Below, in pieces: positions 10,760 to 21,774 of a DNA stretch of 64,000 bases. Within the stretch, counting starts at the first letter, position 1. Each line of letters starts with the position of its first letter. A program made the translations under genes and the position numbers. This stretch comes from Pycnopodia helianthoides (Eukaryota > Echinodermata > Asteroidea > Forcipulatida > Asteriidae): NCBI GenBank assembly GCA_032158295.1, contig CM063247.1:16346009-16410008 (forward strand). The letters are read 5' to 3'. The notes beneath the pieces are model-generated. The model ran no database searches. It had not been told where the DNA came from and worked only from the letters and a program-made list of their open reading frames with translations.

Positions 10760-10830
10760 ATGTTGTTGGTTCAAATCCCGCTCTAGTCAATTTTTCTTTG
10801 TTCAACCCCAAACCAATTTTTTTATTATGA
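10760..10830 (+). mobile_element. SINE-1 tail fragment
   Basis: Keeps the T arm and tail of SINE-1: TGTTGGTTCAAATCCCGCTC, then TAGTCAATTTTTCTTTGTTC and AACCCCAAACCA. The A box half is absent. It matches 4265-4314 almost base for base. Confidence 0.8.
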
Positions 10831-12690
10831 CTTTTTTCATTATTAACTCACGGACGTGAAATGATTAAGAGTCAGGACTATTATTGTAAGAGGTGGCGCC
10901 AATTTATGGGCCCTACAACTCCCCTGAAAGACTGTGTAGCATCTGAGCATGTATGCCTCTAAAGTGGTAGTTATGCTTGCTGTCAAATGTTTCTCTGAGA
11001 TTATTGTGGTATTTCACGCACATGTTCCAACATCTTATTGCAGCTGTGAGGATCGCAAATGTTTCGTATCCTCCCATGTCATCAAATGATACATTTGAAC
11101 AAACATCCTTCCAGGAGCTGTTTGTCTAGAGTTGATCTGAGAGAGGACGTACGGGTACCAAGGGTATAAAAGGAATTGACTCCATTACCTCCTCATTTCT
11201 TCTTCATTTCTTTCTGATCCTCTTGTCCGTCCGTCACTGTACAGATGGGATTCAAGGTTTGGTCAATCACAGACATCAGATCTGCAACAGCTGTTTTGTT
11301 ATTTCAAAAATGCAGTGTATAGTGTTGCACCATCACATCTAGTCGATCAAGTTACCTTTTTATTACCTGCCATTTGTCAACGGAAACAATCAGCTGTTTG
11401 TTTCAATCTCATCGTGGTTCTATTTATGGTTTGTCATTGGTCGCTCGCTTCTTTGGCTTTCAGTCTTAACTGACATAGGTGAATCCTTGTGGTTTATTAC
11501 TTGACATTTGATTCTTCTTCTTCTTATTATTATTGTTGCAAAAAAAAATAGTTAGTGGCCTGACGTCGACCCTGTCTGAGTCTTTCTGAAAGGCTCTGCT
11601 AAGTGCTAGGGTCGAAATATAGCCACTATCTTCTTTTTGCATTTATACCATAGTCCTTTTGGTCGATAAGCAGTTTGCAACAGCTACTTCTATTTTCTTG
11701 CACTTATTATTATAACTATTATTATCTTTATGGTAATGAAACCAAGGGTCCCTCAAAAGCGCTAACCCGTAGGCCTATGAATCCTGTCCCACATAATGGT
11801 TGGGTTTCAAGACGATGAAGAAATGTTAGTTTTAGATGTGGGAGTAACCCACCCCCCCCCCCTCGAAAGGTTAACTCATGTAAACAGGTAGGGACTGAAA
11901 ACCACACACATGACATACAGGGTTTGGGTCTGGGGTTGAAAGGCATGGGAGAAACCATTGAGCCAACCTTAATGCTCATTAGTTCCTAATGAAAGAGAGA
12001 GGGGGAGGGGGAGAGGGAAGAGGAAGGGGGCGGGGAGGAGAGGGAGGGCGGGGAGAGGGAAGAGAGGGGTACAAAAAAAAAAGCAAAAACCCACCATGTT
12101 TCCCACTTTACACGTAAGCACTTTACATTGGTATTACAAAGAAATTCTGTGCCAATCCGCGGTATTACTTTTGCAGAACTGTTCGGAGCTTCTCGAGTAA
12201 TTTGTTTTCTTGTTGCCACAATGAAATCCCGACTTGACAAAGGAAAGACAACAAAAGGTCCTCCATAATTAGTTCCGGGATTTGATTGTGTCATGTGGGA
12301 AAATCTGCCATGGTATGCTGGAATGTCCGAGCGCTCAGACTTTAAGTGAAGTGGTTTAGTCATTCATTTCGGTTTTATTAAAAATACCGAACAAGAGACT
12401 AAAAATATTCAGTTGTATATTCAATTTTTTAAAAATGGTTCTTAGCGCATATATCTTATCAGCTGCGAGTAGTTATCCAGCATCCTTTTTTTTTTCTTGC
12501 ACATATATTTCTATTTTGTATATATCTTGGCACCCAAGTACACAAGCCGTCCACCATCGGCAGCCGCATCCTTGTCTGGATGAGGCTTTAACAAGTAGCA
12601 GAATAGATAGATGTAGATGTAGATGTAGGAGACGTTTTACAACGTTAATATCCCTGTTTCATCAGGCATAATTTTTGACCATTTCTCCTA
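10831..12690. other. No gene recognised; small repeats
   Basis: Contains a short stem at 11550-11630 (ATAGTTAGTGGCC against GGCTATATTTCGACC-like sequence), related to 32870-33000 and 34205-34310. SINE-1 tail words occur at about 11490. A C-rich tract lies at 11850-11860 and a G/A-rich tract at 11995-12070. TATAAAAG at 11165-11172 lies 32 bp from an initiator-like TCATTTC, but no gene follows. The minus frame at 11986-12363 ends in a run of S and P encoded by the purine tract. Confidence 0.45.
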
Positions 12691-13036
12691 CTTTTTCAAC
12701 TCCCTGGGGAGCATACAACCCCGAGTTGCTTGTAGAATTCCAGTTTTGATCAGGTAGAGTGTCTGCACTTCCTCTTAGAACGACATTAAGGATCTTAGGG
12801 CAGCCAGGGGGCTGGCTCCATCGTCAACAAATGGAGCAGACCTCCATCATGCAGTCCTCTATTTGCAGGGATTTAGATATAAACCATTTAAACTGGAACC
12901 CCAGGTTCATTCAGATGCATCCAAGAGATTGCCTGTCATGCTACAATTTGAAAAATAATTATTTTTTTTTGTGTCGTTGTTCAAAAAACACCCTTGAATA
13001 GTCGCTTTTATTGAAGCTTTTATGATAAGTATAACT

Positions 13037-13410
13037 TTAAAGGGAAGGTATACGATTGGTAATCACTCTAAAAATTAATGGCAATAAAAACTTACTTTGT
13101 TAGAAGTAAAGCAACTTTGATAGTGTAAAGCATTTTGAGAAATATTTCAAATTAAAAAAATGTGGATACGGAAAAAATGTCAGTTTTTATACCCCAAAAT
13201 TTCTGTTGGAAACGTTTCTCAGATTGTGTGTTCCTATTAGGGATTGTTTTTTATGCGTGGACATATTCGCTGCAGATTTTGGCGATACTTCAAAAACGCG
13301 ACCATGCACCTTTTGAAATTAAATTTTCACAGGTTGATTTTATTGTATATTATATCTACATTTTTATAGGATTAAAACAATCGAACGGTTCCAAAATACT
13401 TTGCCTTTGA
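13037..13410 (+). mobile_element. TTAA MITE, family D (copy D1)
   Basis: TTAAAGGGAAGGTATACG start. The interior has the D blocks TTTCTCAGATTGTGT, GCGTGGACATA and ATAGGATTAAAACAAT. The right end has decayed to CTTTGCCTTTGA, with TTAA now TTGA. Confidence 0.85.
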
Positions 13411-13529
13411 ACTCGGACTCGATCACTTGACCATTTTATTTATACCATAACTTGGTCTCAGACTCGACTCAAATGACTCGCGACTTCGACTGGGACTTGA
13501 CACTGAGGACTCGGACTCCCAATAAATGA

Positions 13530-13845
13530 TAATAAGCTGGGAGGCTAACCATCCTTACTTTGCAGCTGAGAAGCTGAATTGCAAAGGAGGTAGCTTCAAC
13601 ATGCTCGAGCCGCAGGCATGCAAGGGCGCCTTTGTAAAGCCAGCCACATTGACCCATATATATGACAACGGAGCACAGCCCAAGATCGAAAGTGTTTATT
13701 TTTTTCCAGAGGGGAAAAAAAACGCAGGGCCCAGAAAAACTCTTGTGGCATAGAAGAAAACCAATTGCATATAATGGCCTTAGCCAGGAATCAAACAAGG
13801 GCCACAGTGGTGAGAGGGGAGCGCTAGCCACCCATGCCACCTAAG
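13530..13845 (-). mobile_element. Possible tRNA-derived SINE (unassigned family)
   Basis: Read on the minus strand from 13845, the sequence GGTGGCATGGGTGGCTAGCG followed by CTCCCCTCTCACCACTGTGG and a B-box-like GTTTGATTCCTGG resembles a tRNA head. It then runs into a non-tRNA body. Only one copy is present, so family membership cannot be confirmed. The two plus-strand frames across it are probably chance. Confidence 0.35.
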
Positions 13846-13875
13846 ACTAGATCATTTTGAAGACTTGAGTACACT

Positions 13876-14260
13876 TTAAAGGCAGTGGACACTATTGGTA
13901 ATTACTCAAAATAATTATTAGCATAAAACCTTACCTGGTAACGAGTAATGGGGAGAGGTTGACAGTATAAAACATTGTGAGAAACGGCTCCCTCTGAAGT
14001 GACATAGTTTTCGAGAAAGAAGTAATTTTTCACGAATTTGATTTCGAGACCTCAGAACAAGAATTGAGGTCTCGAAATTAACCATCTGAAAGCACACAAC
14101 TTCGTGTGACAAGGGTGTTTTTTCTTTCATAGTTATCTCGCAACTTCGACGACCAATTGAGCTCAAGTTTTTACAGGTTTGTTATTTTATCCATATGTTG
14201 AGATACACCAAGTGAGAAGAATGGTCTTTGACATTTACCAAAGGTGTCCAGTGTCTTTAA
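13876..14260 (+). mobile_element. TTAA MITE, family A (copy A3)
   Basis: TTAAAGGCAGTGGACAC to GTGTCCAGTGTCTTTAA. The central inverted repeat GAGACCTC...GAGGTCTC has a short unpaired middle at about 14047-14078. It shares TTAA 14257-14260 with the next element. Confidence 0.9.
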
Positions 14261-14447
14261 AGCCCAATGTACAACATTGGTAAATAAAGACTAATTGTTT
14301 TACTCATTTCCTCGAAACTATAGCATTTCAAGCAAAACAATTTCAAGGGGAGTTTACCACTATGACCCTCTTTATACCATGTAAGTTATGTGCAAATCTG
14401 TGCACATTTATACTTTCAATTTTACCATTGTTGTACACACCCTTTAA
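14257..14447 (+). mobile_element. TTAA MITE, family H (copy H2, internally deleted)
   Basis: TTAAAGCCCAATGTACAACA to TTGTTGTACACACCCTTTAA-type ends (ACCATTGTTGTACACACC at the right). It has only about 190 bp because the left half of the H interior is missing. Confidence 0.75.
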
Positions 14448-14932
14448 GTGAAAAGATTTAAGATTGCAACCTCCAAAATGTTTGTGCATTTCGTGGTCCT
14501 CAGGATCAATTTAAACGTCAAACCCATTTCTGTTGTCTGCTTTTTTAATTGTCCATTTTCATTCAGTAGTGACAATTTCTTGTCGAACCACACCATTGGA
14601 AACAGTGGCAGTGCTTGTTAGCCTCCCACCTCCCCACCCCCACCTCCCCCCCAAGCTTTGACATTTTGTCATTTAAAACAAACTGATTCTCCCCCGGTGG
14701 GTAGAAAGAATAAGATTAAATTGACTCGCCAGGAATGCCGGCCAGCTGCAGAGAGACAGAGACATTGAGTAATGGTGTCACCACCAGTTGAGATGTTTGC
14801 ATATTGAACTTGAATTGCCTGGTATGGGACGAGGGTGGATGCAATCATTCTCTGGATGCAGCGTGCACATTGTGTATAGATGCGGTAGAAATGTGACAAG
14901 GAGGTGGATTTATGGAGAGGATTATAAACCAG
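14448..14932. other. No gene recognised
   Basis: Holds a C-rich low-complexity stretch at about 14625-14655. The frames on either strand (14669-14899 minus, 14788-14973 plus) overlap each other and show no motif. Confidence 0.4.
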
Positions 14933-15712
14933 TTAAAGGGAAGGTACCAATTGGTAATCATTCTAAATGTTAATGGCAATCAAAACTGACTTGGCTAGAA
15001 GTACAGCAACTTTCTTAGAATTTGAATCTACAGATCGTGTATTCCTATTAGGGATTATTCTTTATGCGTGGACATAATCACTGCCGATTTTTGGCTATAT
15101 TTCAAAAACATGATCACCTTTTAAAAAGAAACTTTTAAAGGTTAGTTTTATTGTATATATCTACATTTATATAGGATTAAAACAATAAAACGGTCCCAAA
15201 ACAAAGGTATACTTGCAGCGGCGGCACCAGACCTGTTAATCTGGGGGGCAAGAGGGGGGCAAACTTAAATTTAGGGGGCAAACAAAATCTATAATGTACT
15301 GTATAAGCCTACAATTCACTCTAGAAATAAGATTTTGCACTGTTTGTGCGAACTGCGTGTACAATGGCTGCTTACGGTTTTGGGCAGACAATGCATTTCT
15401 ATTTGTTGCGAGTTTCCAAGCTTGTACAGATAAATAAATCCACATTTTATTAACATTGCCGGAGATGGAAAGTGTATTGGGCTTTTTTGATGGTGCCAGC
15501 TAATTATGAAGGATGAAATTGAGTTGATTATTTACAGCGCAAACAACATTGTAACAAATTGGGTGCAATGGTTTGGGATTAAACTCATTTTCCGCCGTCG
15601 TCGTCGGTGAAAGAACTGGGGGGGGGCAAAAAAAATAACTGGGGGGCATTTGCCCCCCCCCCCCCCCCCCGTGCCCCCCCCCATTAGCGCCACCACTGTA
15701 TACTTACCTTAA
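14933..15712 (+). mobile_element. TTAA MITE, family D (copy D2), split by element J
   Basis: TTAAAGGGAAGGTACC start and interior D blocks to 15215. It is interrupted near its right end by J and resumes at 15699 as TATACTTACCTTAA. The terminal TTAA 15709-15712 is shared with D3. Confidence 0.82.
15216..15698 (+). mobile_element. hAT-like non-autonomous element J
   Basis: Ends CAGCGGCGGCAC and (inverted) CAGTGGTGGCGC, fitting hAT-type CAG termini, followed inwards by G/C homopolymer blocks around GGGGGGCAA and TTGCCCCCC. Flanks TATACTTG (15208-15215) and TATACTTA (15699-15706) agree at 7 of 8 bases, an 8-bp target duplication as hAT elements make. Removing J restores a D-type end. Confidence 0.8.
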
Positions 15713-16084
15713 AAGGGAGAGTATACCTTTGGTAATTACCCTCAAAATTAATTACCATAAAAACTTACTTGGTAAGAAACACTGCAGCTGTTGATAATTT
15801 ATAACATTTTGAGAAACGATTCCCTTCATAAGGAATCTGGTTTTAGAGAGAGGGATTCAAAAACATTTCAATCTGAGAAACGTTTCTGCATGAGACGTTT
15901 CCCAAATTGTGTTTTCCAATTACGGATTAATCCTCCTGCGTGGATAGAACCGCTCCAGATATTTGGCGATATCTCAAAAATGCTACCACCTTTTCACAGG
16001 TTAGTTTTATTGTATACATCTACATTTATTTAGGATTAAAACAATCGTACGGTTCCATAAACCAGAGGTATACTTTACCTTTAA
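15709..16084 (+). mobile_element. TTAA MITE, family D (copy D3)
   Basis: TTAAAAGGGAGAGTATACC start; GAGGTATACTTTACCTTTAA end. The central hairpin is AAACGTTTCTGCATGAGACG near 15876-15900. It lies head-to-tail with D2 through one TTAA. Confidence 0.9.
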
Positions 16085-16254
16085 GCTATATGCTCTGAGG
16101 CGATAAGAATACACATGTTGACTTTTATTTATTTATCTCGTTTTTATTCACCCAGGGTAGCCCCATCATTTTTCAATGAACTGTCATCCCTGGGAGCCCT
16201 GGATACATATGATACACACGGTATGACGTTGGTCACACTCGATAGCTATTTACC

Positions 16255-16575
16255 TTGAGGTCGTTCAGACACAGTACTAAGTAGTCGGTTTTAAGGCAGT
16301 TTGGACACATTCGGGTTTAACTCTGTGTGTCTGGAACGCTCTTAAAACTTAACTGAATCGAGTTGAACTCGAATTAGTTCAATCGGTCGCTTAGAGACAC
16401 ACACACACACACACGACATTTCCCACTTCTAACAATCTTTTAGAACACATCTTTTCAGATTAGCGTATGAATATCGAGAATTCTATGAACACTGAGAATT
16501 CTTTGGTTGCCCTTGACCTGTGCCTTTGAATGTTTAACAGATAAAGTGCGCACTACAAATGCTGTATTAATATCA
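16255..16575 (+). pseudogene. LINE 3' relic ending in an ATT tract
   Basis: One plus frame gives SFRTHLFRLAYEYRE at about 16430-16474, like the last residues of CR1/L2-type ORF2 proteins (KTHLFR-AY). It is followed by a TAAAGTGCGCACTACAAATG tail typical of such 3' ends, which runs into (ATT)n. A CA repeat lies at 16397-16414. The rest of the frame is broken, so the assignment rests on a short match. Confidence 0.45.
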
Positions 16576-16613
<38 letters not shown>

Positions 16614-16632
16614 GTTATTATTATTGTTATTA

Positions 16633-16670
<38 letters not shown>
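16571..16670. repeat. (ATT)n microsatellite, left of the RLE retroelement
   Basis: About 33 ATT units with occasional GTT. On the minus strand it is an (AAT)n tail following the retroelement stop. On the plus strand it is also the tail of the LINE relic. Confidence 0.95.
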
Positions 16671-16752
16671 TCATCTTATCACAGCATGCAAAAGAAAGAT
16701 TTCATTTTCATTTGTGCCGGTTACTCCTCGAGTCAGGCTACGTCCCGTAGCC

Positions 16753-17897
16753 TTAGATCTCAAGGGTCTTTCTCAGGATCCTCGCTGTTCCCAAAAGCGC
16801 CGCCTTCTGTAACAGATCTATCCTCACGTTTGTCCCTATTTCATCTAGATGTTTCCCCAGTGCTTTTGGAATGGTGCCAAGTGCTCCAACAACCACAGGG
16901 ACTACTTTCACTTTCACCTGCCAAATCTTACGGAGTTCCCTTGCCAGGTCTTGGTACTTGTGGATCTTTTCCGTCTCCTTCGAAGCTACCCTGATATCAC
17001 CCGGCACAGCTATGTCAATGAGATGACACATCTTCGTCGTCTTATCTAAGACTACAACATCCGGACGCCTATGTTCTATAACATGATCAGTCTGAATGTT
17101 AAAATCCCAGAGAATCTTGACCTGGTCGGTCTCTACAACTTTCTCCGGAACGTGGTCGTACCATTTCACATGTACTTGGACACCATACTTCTTACACAGA
17201 TCCCAGTGAATCACCTTGGCCAACTTGTCATGTCTTCCTTTGTACTCCGTCTGGGCCATCATACTACATTCGCTGACAATATGAAATACAGTCTCTTCTG
17301 CCTTGTAACACATTCTGCACATAGGAGAGACGTTTGCTTTCTCTATCCTTGCCTTCATAACATTTGTCCTTAGTGACTGGTCTTGCGCCGCAGTAATCAA
17401 GCCCTCGGTTTCCTTCTTTAGTTCTCCGCTCTTTAACCAATTCCATGACTTAGGGCTCGCTACCTCTTCAGTACATCTCAAGAACCGGCCATGAAGTGGC
17501 TTGTTCCTCCAATCTTGATGTCTTTCCTCTTTCTTTCCCCTCTTGTACTCCTTCGGCCCAACTTAGTCTTCCCTCGTGTACTTTTGGGCAACCATCAACA
17601 AGTTCTCCTCCTAATATGACAATGCAAGCTCCTGCGCTCGATGTTAACACTGTCTGCCACGCTCAGTAACCCCCTTCCGCCCTCTGACCTCGGAAGATAG
17701 AGTCTGCTGACATTTGACCGCGGATGTAGCATGCCATGCATGGTCATCAGTTTCCTTGTTCTCCTGTCCGTGACATCTAGATCTTCCTTGGTCCACCCCA
17801 CAATACCCCCACTGTACCTCATCAAAGACACGGCCCACGTGTTAATCGCCTTAATCATGTTCCCCCCGTTCAGTTTGGACTTTAAACATTTCTTCAC
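16753..17897 (-). pseudogene. RLE-type non-LTR retrotransposon (R2/R4-like), C-terminal part, frameshifted
   Basis: On the minus strand, 17897-17595 encodes the end of an RT region (WTKEDLDVTDRRTRKLMTMH, LHPRSNVSRLYLPR, GGRGLLSV). After at least one frameshift, a clean 242-residue frame (17481-16753) follows. In it, Cys55, Cys58, His67 and Cys72 form the C-x2-C-x8-H-x4-C knuckle. RRPDVVVLD with Asp156 and KIHKY (172-176) resembles the PD-(D/E)xK restriction-like endonuclease of R2, R4 and NeSL elements. It ends with VVPVVVGALGTIPKAL and LLGTARILRKTLEI. The RT catalytic core is missing, and the element is 5' truncated and inactive. It is flanked on both sides by (ATT)n. Confidence 0.88.
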
Positions 17898-17906
17898 CCG
17901 CCTGAT

Positions 17907-17907
<1 letters not shown>

Positions 17908-17959
<52 letters not shown>

Positions 17960-17966
17960 GTTATTG
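17908..17966. repeat. (ATT)n microsatellite, right of the RLE retroelement
   Basis: About 19 TAT/ATT units directly at the truncated 5' side of the retroelement. It may be the other half of one original tract. Confidence 0.95.
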
Positions 17967-18339
17967 AAATCGATTTTGACACTTGCGCTGGCAAATCATC
18001 TTTATCGTTTGATATGAAATAGACTTTTGCTTACACATTTTTCTGCTGAGCACAAGTTTGCTTATCTGTAAATAGCTTTGTAAAATTTGGCCCTGGAAAC
18101 AATTGCATTATCATGGATTCTTTGTGTGTGCAAGGAAGACACTACAGGCAAATGGAATTGGATGGTGAAACCTATTACTATTGCATTGCTAGTAAGAACC
18201 TATGCAGAGAATGTTGATTATAAACATTAAATGCCACAAGAAAGTTATGGCATCATTCCAAGCTTGTGATTTGGATATAACCTTTTGTACTCCATTTATA
18301 GTTATGACAAAGTGTCTGTAGTGCTGTAGCAGTTTTAAT

Positions 18340-18535
18340 ACCTAACAAGGTCATAGATTGGTTTGGGTCAACATAATGCTGACAACATTATCAAGAAAGA
18401 TACAATAAAAGTCACCTGTGAAAGTTGTGGTAATTTCATAAAGAACGTCAAATCCATCCACGTTTAGGGAGGTGATAGTGAGTACCAGCCGCATCCCTGG
18501 CTGCAGCATTCACAACCGGACACCGCAGAACTTTG
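18340..18535 (-). mobile_element. Family E fragment (copy E4)
   Basis: Read on the minus strand it carries the E core: GAATGCTGCAGCCAGGGATG, then CACGTGGATGGATTTGACGT-like sequence, then the AATCTATGACC end. It lacks termini, and the region out to 18712 is only weakly E-like. Confidence 0.6.
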
Positions 18536-18712
18536 AATATCCAAAACTTGCCTTGAAGTGAGTTTTAGAGATTCAAACTTGTTGTCATTCTTTTAGTGAG
18601 TTCTAATGAATGGGGGCATTTCAGACAAAATAAATAGGCAGGATGCTTACTACCTCCAACTTTATAAGAAGTCGGTTTTTTGATGGAAATTACTCAAAAA
18701 AATGTTTTGGCC

Positions 18713-18833
18713 TTAAAGGTATTGTACACTTTTGGTAACAGCTCAAAATCAGTGTCCACATTTTGTGTGAGTCAACATATGCATGAACAAACAAACCTGT
18801 GAAAGTTTGGGCTCAAGTGTACAGGGCCTTTAA
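18713..18833 (-). mobile_element. TTAA MITE, family B (copy B5, internally deleted)
   Basis: Only 121 bp: TTAAAGGTATTGTACAC at the left and GTGTACAGGGCCTTTAA at the right, with both TTAA sites kept and the centre lost. It shows how short a copy can be while keeping both ends. Confidence 0.85.
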
Positions 18834-19019
18834 TCAAAGTGTGACCCTAACCGTTGAAGTTCATATCATTACCAATTTTCCCAGAGAAAAAATGTCCATA
18901 TCTGAAAGACTGTCAATGTCAGGAAATTTAATTTGGTTTACCCTTACATCATTGGTATTAAGCACTGTGTACTCAGAACTTCCCAAGTCCTGTGAAAAAA
19001 AAAAAAAACCACAGACATA

Positions 19020-19100
19020 TTACTCGGGTGGGATTCAACCCACAACCTTTGCATTGCTAGAGCAGATGTCTTACCACTAGACCACTGAGCTAGCCCGATG
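19020..19100 (-). mobile_element. SINE-4 head (tRNA-like)
   Basis: On the minus strand: GGGCTAGCTCAGTGGTCTAG, GACATCTGCTCTAGCAATGC, then a B box GGGTTGAATCCCACCC. The same head with its body is seen at 27206 and 62232. An A tract follows on the plus strand side at about 18992-19005. Confidence 0.6.
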
Positions 19101-19321
19101 GCTAGAGGTAGTTCAAATCCTTGGCAGCGGGTACTGCAAGGATTTAATGTCAGGAAATTAGCATTTAAAGACCAGCATAATCACTGTTGCTTATTTCGAT
19201 TGCAGCAATCAAAATAAGCAAATGAACGTGCATAGAATCCCTGACACTGGTTGTTTGTATGGTTGAGTGGGTTGAAAACTACAGGATGAGAATGAATTTA
19301 GTATCAGTTTAAAAGCATGAG

Positions 19322-19616
19322 GGCAGTATTGGTAATTATCAAAGACCAGTGTCTGCACTTTGTGTGACCCAACGTATGAAAAATAACAAACCTGTGAAAG
19401 ATTAAAAGCTCAATTGGTCATCAGAGTCGGAGGAAATAGTGAAAAAACCTCTTTATATGTTTTCACTCTTTTCAAACATTTGGTTTTTAATTTATTTGTT
19501 TTACTGAATTAAAAAAAAAAAAGCACGTCATGCAAAAATATCTCAGGTGAAGTTTTCCAACATGTCTTTATACAATTTTTTAAACCTTAGTTACCAAAGT
19601 TGTGCACACCCTTTAA
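19322..19616 (+). mobile_element. TTAA MITE, family H (copy H4)
   Basis: Left end eroded (GGGCAGTATTGGTAATTATC). The interior matches the H/A block AACAAACCTGTGAAAG, and the right end is TTGTGCACACCCTTTAA. The right TTAA 19613-19616 is shared with C2. Confidence 0.65.
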
Positions 19617-19993
19617 AGGAACATTACAGAATTGGTTTTTGCTAACAAAACAGTTGCTGGCAGTGTAAGCACTTTATGTAATCCACCATATACATAAACT
19701 GACAAACCTGTAGAAGTTTGAGATCGATCGGCCATCTGGGTCACAGAAAATAGTGAAAAAACCGATTACACATTTGCATGAAATCATAATAGGTTCAACA
19801 AACGAATAAAACGCTCACTGAGCGATAAACTCCAATTGGAAAATTAGTTTATTCATTTCTCATCAAATATGGCATTTCAGACAGAAATATTTCAAGGGAT
19901 GTTTTCTACTATCATCATCATTAGACCGTGTAAGTTTTATGTAAATCTGTGGATCAAAAGTATATTTTGCAATTGCCAATTCTGTAATGTTCC
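19613..19993 (+). mobile_element. TTAA MITE, family C (copy C2)
   Basis: TTAAAGGAACATTACAG start. The right end reads CCAATTCTGTAATGTTCC and then loses its TTAA. The interior is near identical to C1, C4 and C6. Confidence 0.9.
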
Positions 19994-20295
19994 AAGCGCA
20001 TAATTTGGTGTCATCGTTGCACTGACTTTATTTCAGTAATGGCTCAAAAGTAGATTTATTGAACCAGATGACCAGCTGATGTTACAATGAATTGGCAGCT
20101 GGTGATTCAGTTTTACATCCCAGATTGATTTCTTTTTGTCATGGAAGGCGGCAACTTGTCATTACAGATCATCAACTGTTGATGTGTATTGATTCATGGA
20201 GTGGTTGCAACGGTTCCACTCGCACAGGAGGAGAGAGATATGCGCTGCAGAAGAAGTTGACTCTGAACGATTATTGGTTCTGATGCCAGGAAAAT

Positions 20296-20990
20296 GTGGA
20301 GCATTGTGGCCTATGTGGTCTAGCCCATTCAAGTTCTGTGGTTCACAAAGTTAGGGTTCGAATTCCGGCTTGGCTGGTCGCAGTGCTTGAGTACTTAAGC
20401 AAGAAACTTAGCAATAATTGCTTTGCCCTTCCGATGGGACGTAAAGCCATAAGAAGCATTTCAAATAACCCCAAAACACTTATCCTGGAAGAGTAGGTGT
20501 TTCTGGTTCATTGCAAGCACCCTTGTGTACAAGTTTCTTCAGGTTTCCACAGTGCTTGAGTACTTAAGCAAGAAACTTCACAATAATTGCTTTGCCCTTC
20601 CGATGGGACGTAAGGCCGTAAGCCGTATTTAAAATAACCCAAAAGCACTTACGATGGAAGAGTAGGGGTTTACCTCAGTGTTTCTGGTTCATTGCAAGCA
20701 CCCTTGTCTACAATTTTCCTCAGATTTCGAGTTACAGTGATTAAGTTAGTATTTGATGAGGCATCCTTGGTTACATTAGCAGAAGTAAATAGTAATGCAT
20801 TGGTTTTGTGTTGCTCTGTCGGCTGTCATCCGTGGAGCTCCTGAGTATTAGTCTTATGATGAGTTACATCACGGCAAAACCTGCTCTCAGAGAAAGCTCT
20901 CTTTCTGTGTAATAGATTCTTGTCAAAGCGCCTTTGAACATACTTATGGATACCGGCGCTATATAAATGTTCTGATTGATTGATTGAAGT
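20296..20990 (+). mobile_element. SINE-2-like element with internal duplication
   Basis: A tRNA-like head (B box GGGTTCGAATTCC at 20345-20357) is followed by the central domain CCTTCCGATGGGACGTAA, which occurs twice (20427 and 20597) inside a ~170-bp direct duplication. The 3' end GGCGCTATATAAATGTTCTG followed by (ATTG)n is typical of SINE tails. The domain resembles the widespread Nin-DC SINE domain, recalled from knowledge and not checked. Confidence 0.65.
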
Positions 20991-20998
20991 TGTCATGA

Positions 20999-21290
20999 CC
21001 AAGCAGTTTTAATAGTGCACCAGACTCAGGTTCTGGTGGCAAAATCATTGGGATGTGAGTACGGACATGACGGATGTGTTCTTGAGCAATGCCCCTAATT
21101 ATAATTGCTTCTCTTCACCCAGGAGTAAGTAGGTACCTGGGAGGACAGAGATGGGTCTTAATGTGATTGATTTAACCTGAGGAGGACCTGAGGAGGCGGT
21201 TTAAGGAATTAATAAATGACCCAGTGGGCCTCAAAAATGGCAGACACGGGTGCTAAATAATTGTCTGTTATTATTATTACTATTACTATT
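20999..21290 (+). mobile_element. SINE-3 copy
   Basis: Contains TTGAGCAATGCCCC, AATTGCTTCTCTTCACCCAG, GGTACCTGGGAGGACAGAGA and GTGATTGATTTAACC, an order shared with 29880-30220 and 45660-45900 and, inverted, with 44590-44760. It ends in a TTATTATTATTAC tract. Confidence 0.6.
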
Positions 21291-21774
21291 AAATGAGAAA
21301 ATACTGGGAGGACTACTAGTGCATTTTTTGATAGCAGGTAAGGTTCTACAAAAGCCTCTGTGCACAGCCACAATCATGGGTACACATTTTTTTTTCCCCC
21401 ATGTTATGAACAACACTTTGAAAACCAGTGATGTAACAGTTATTTCAATGTTTTTTTGTAAATTGATTAACCAGCAGTGTGTGAATGAAGAGTAGAAAGT
21501 ACTTGAGTTTGTCGAAAACAAGATCTGCAAAGAGTTACTCAATATTTATGTGTCGTTCATTTGGTGTCCTTGTAACAAAAAGTGTGCCCCATGATTGTGG
21601 CTGTGCACCTCTCCATATGGTTCCAGTAAAATAACAAACTGTGTGTTTTCATGCCATGGTTACATAGAATCCATTTCAGTTGTAAATCAAAAAAAGAGCA
21701 GCCCATTTTTTAAAGAGATCTTATGGCCTTTTTGTGGCACACATATTTTGTAAATTTGGGTTGAACATAAAAAA

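Noticed and set aside
16507..16812. Plus-strand frame encoding a long Leu run
   Set aside because: Translation of the (ATT)n microsatellite.
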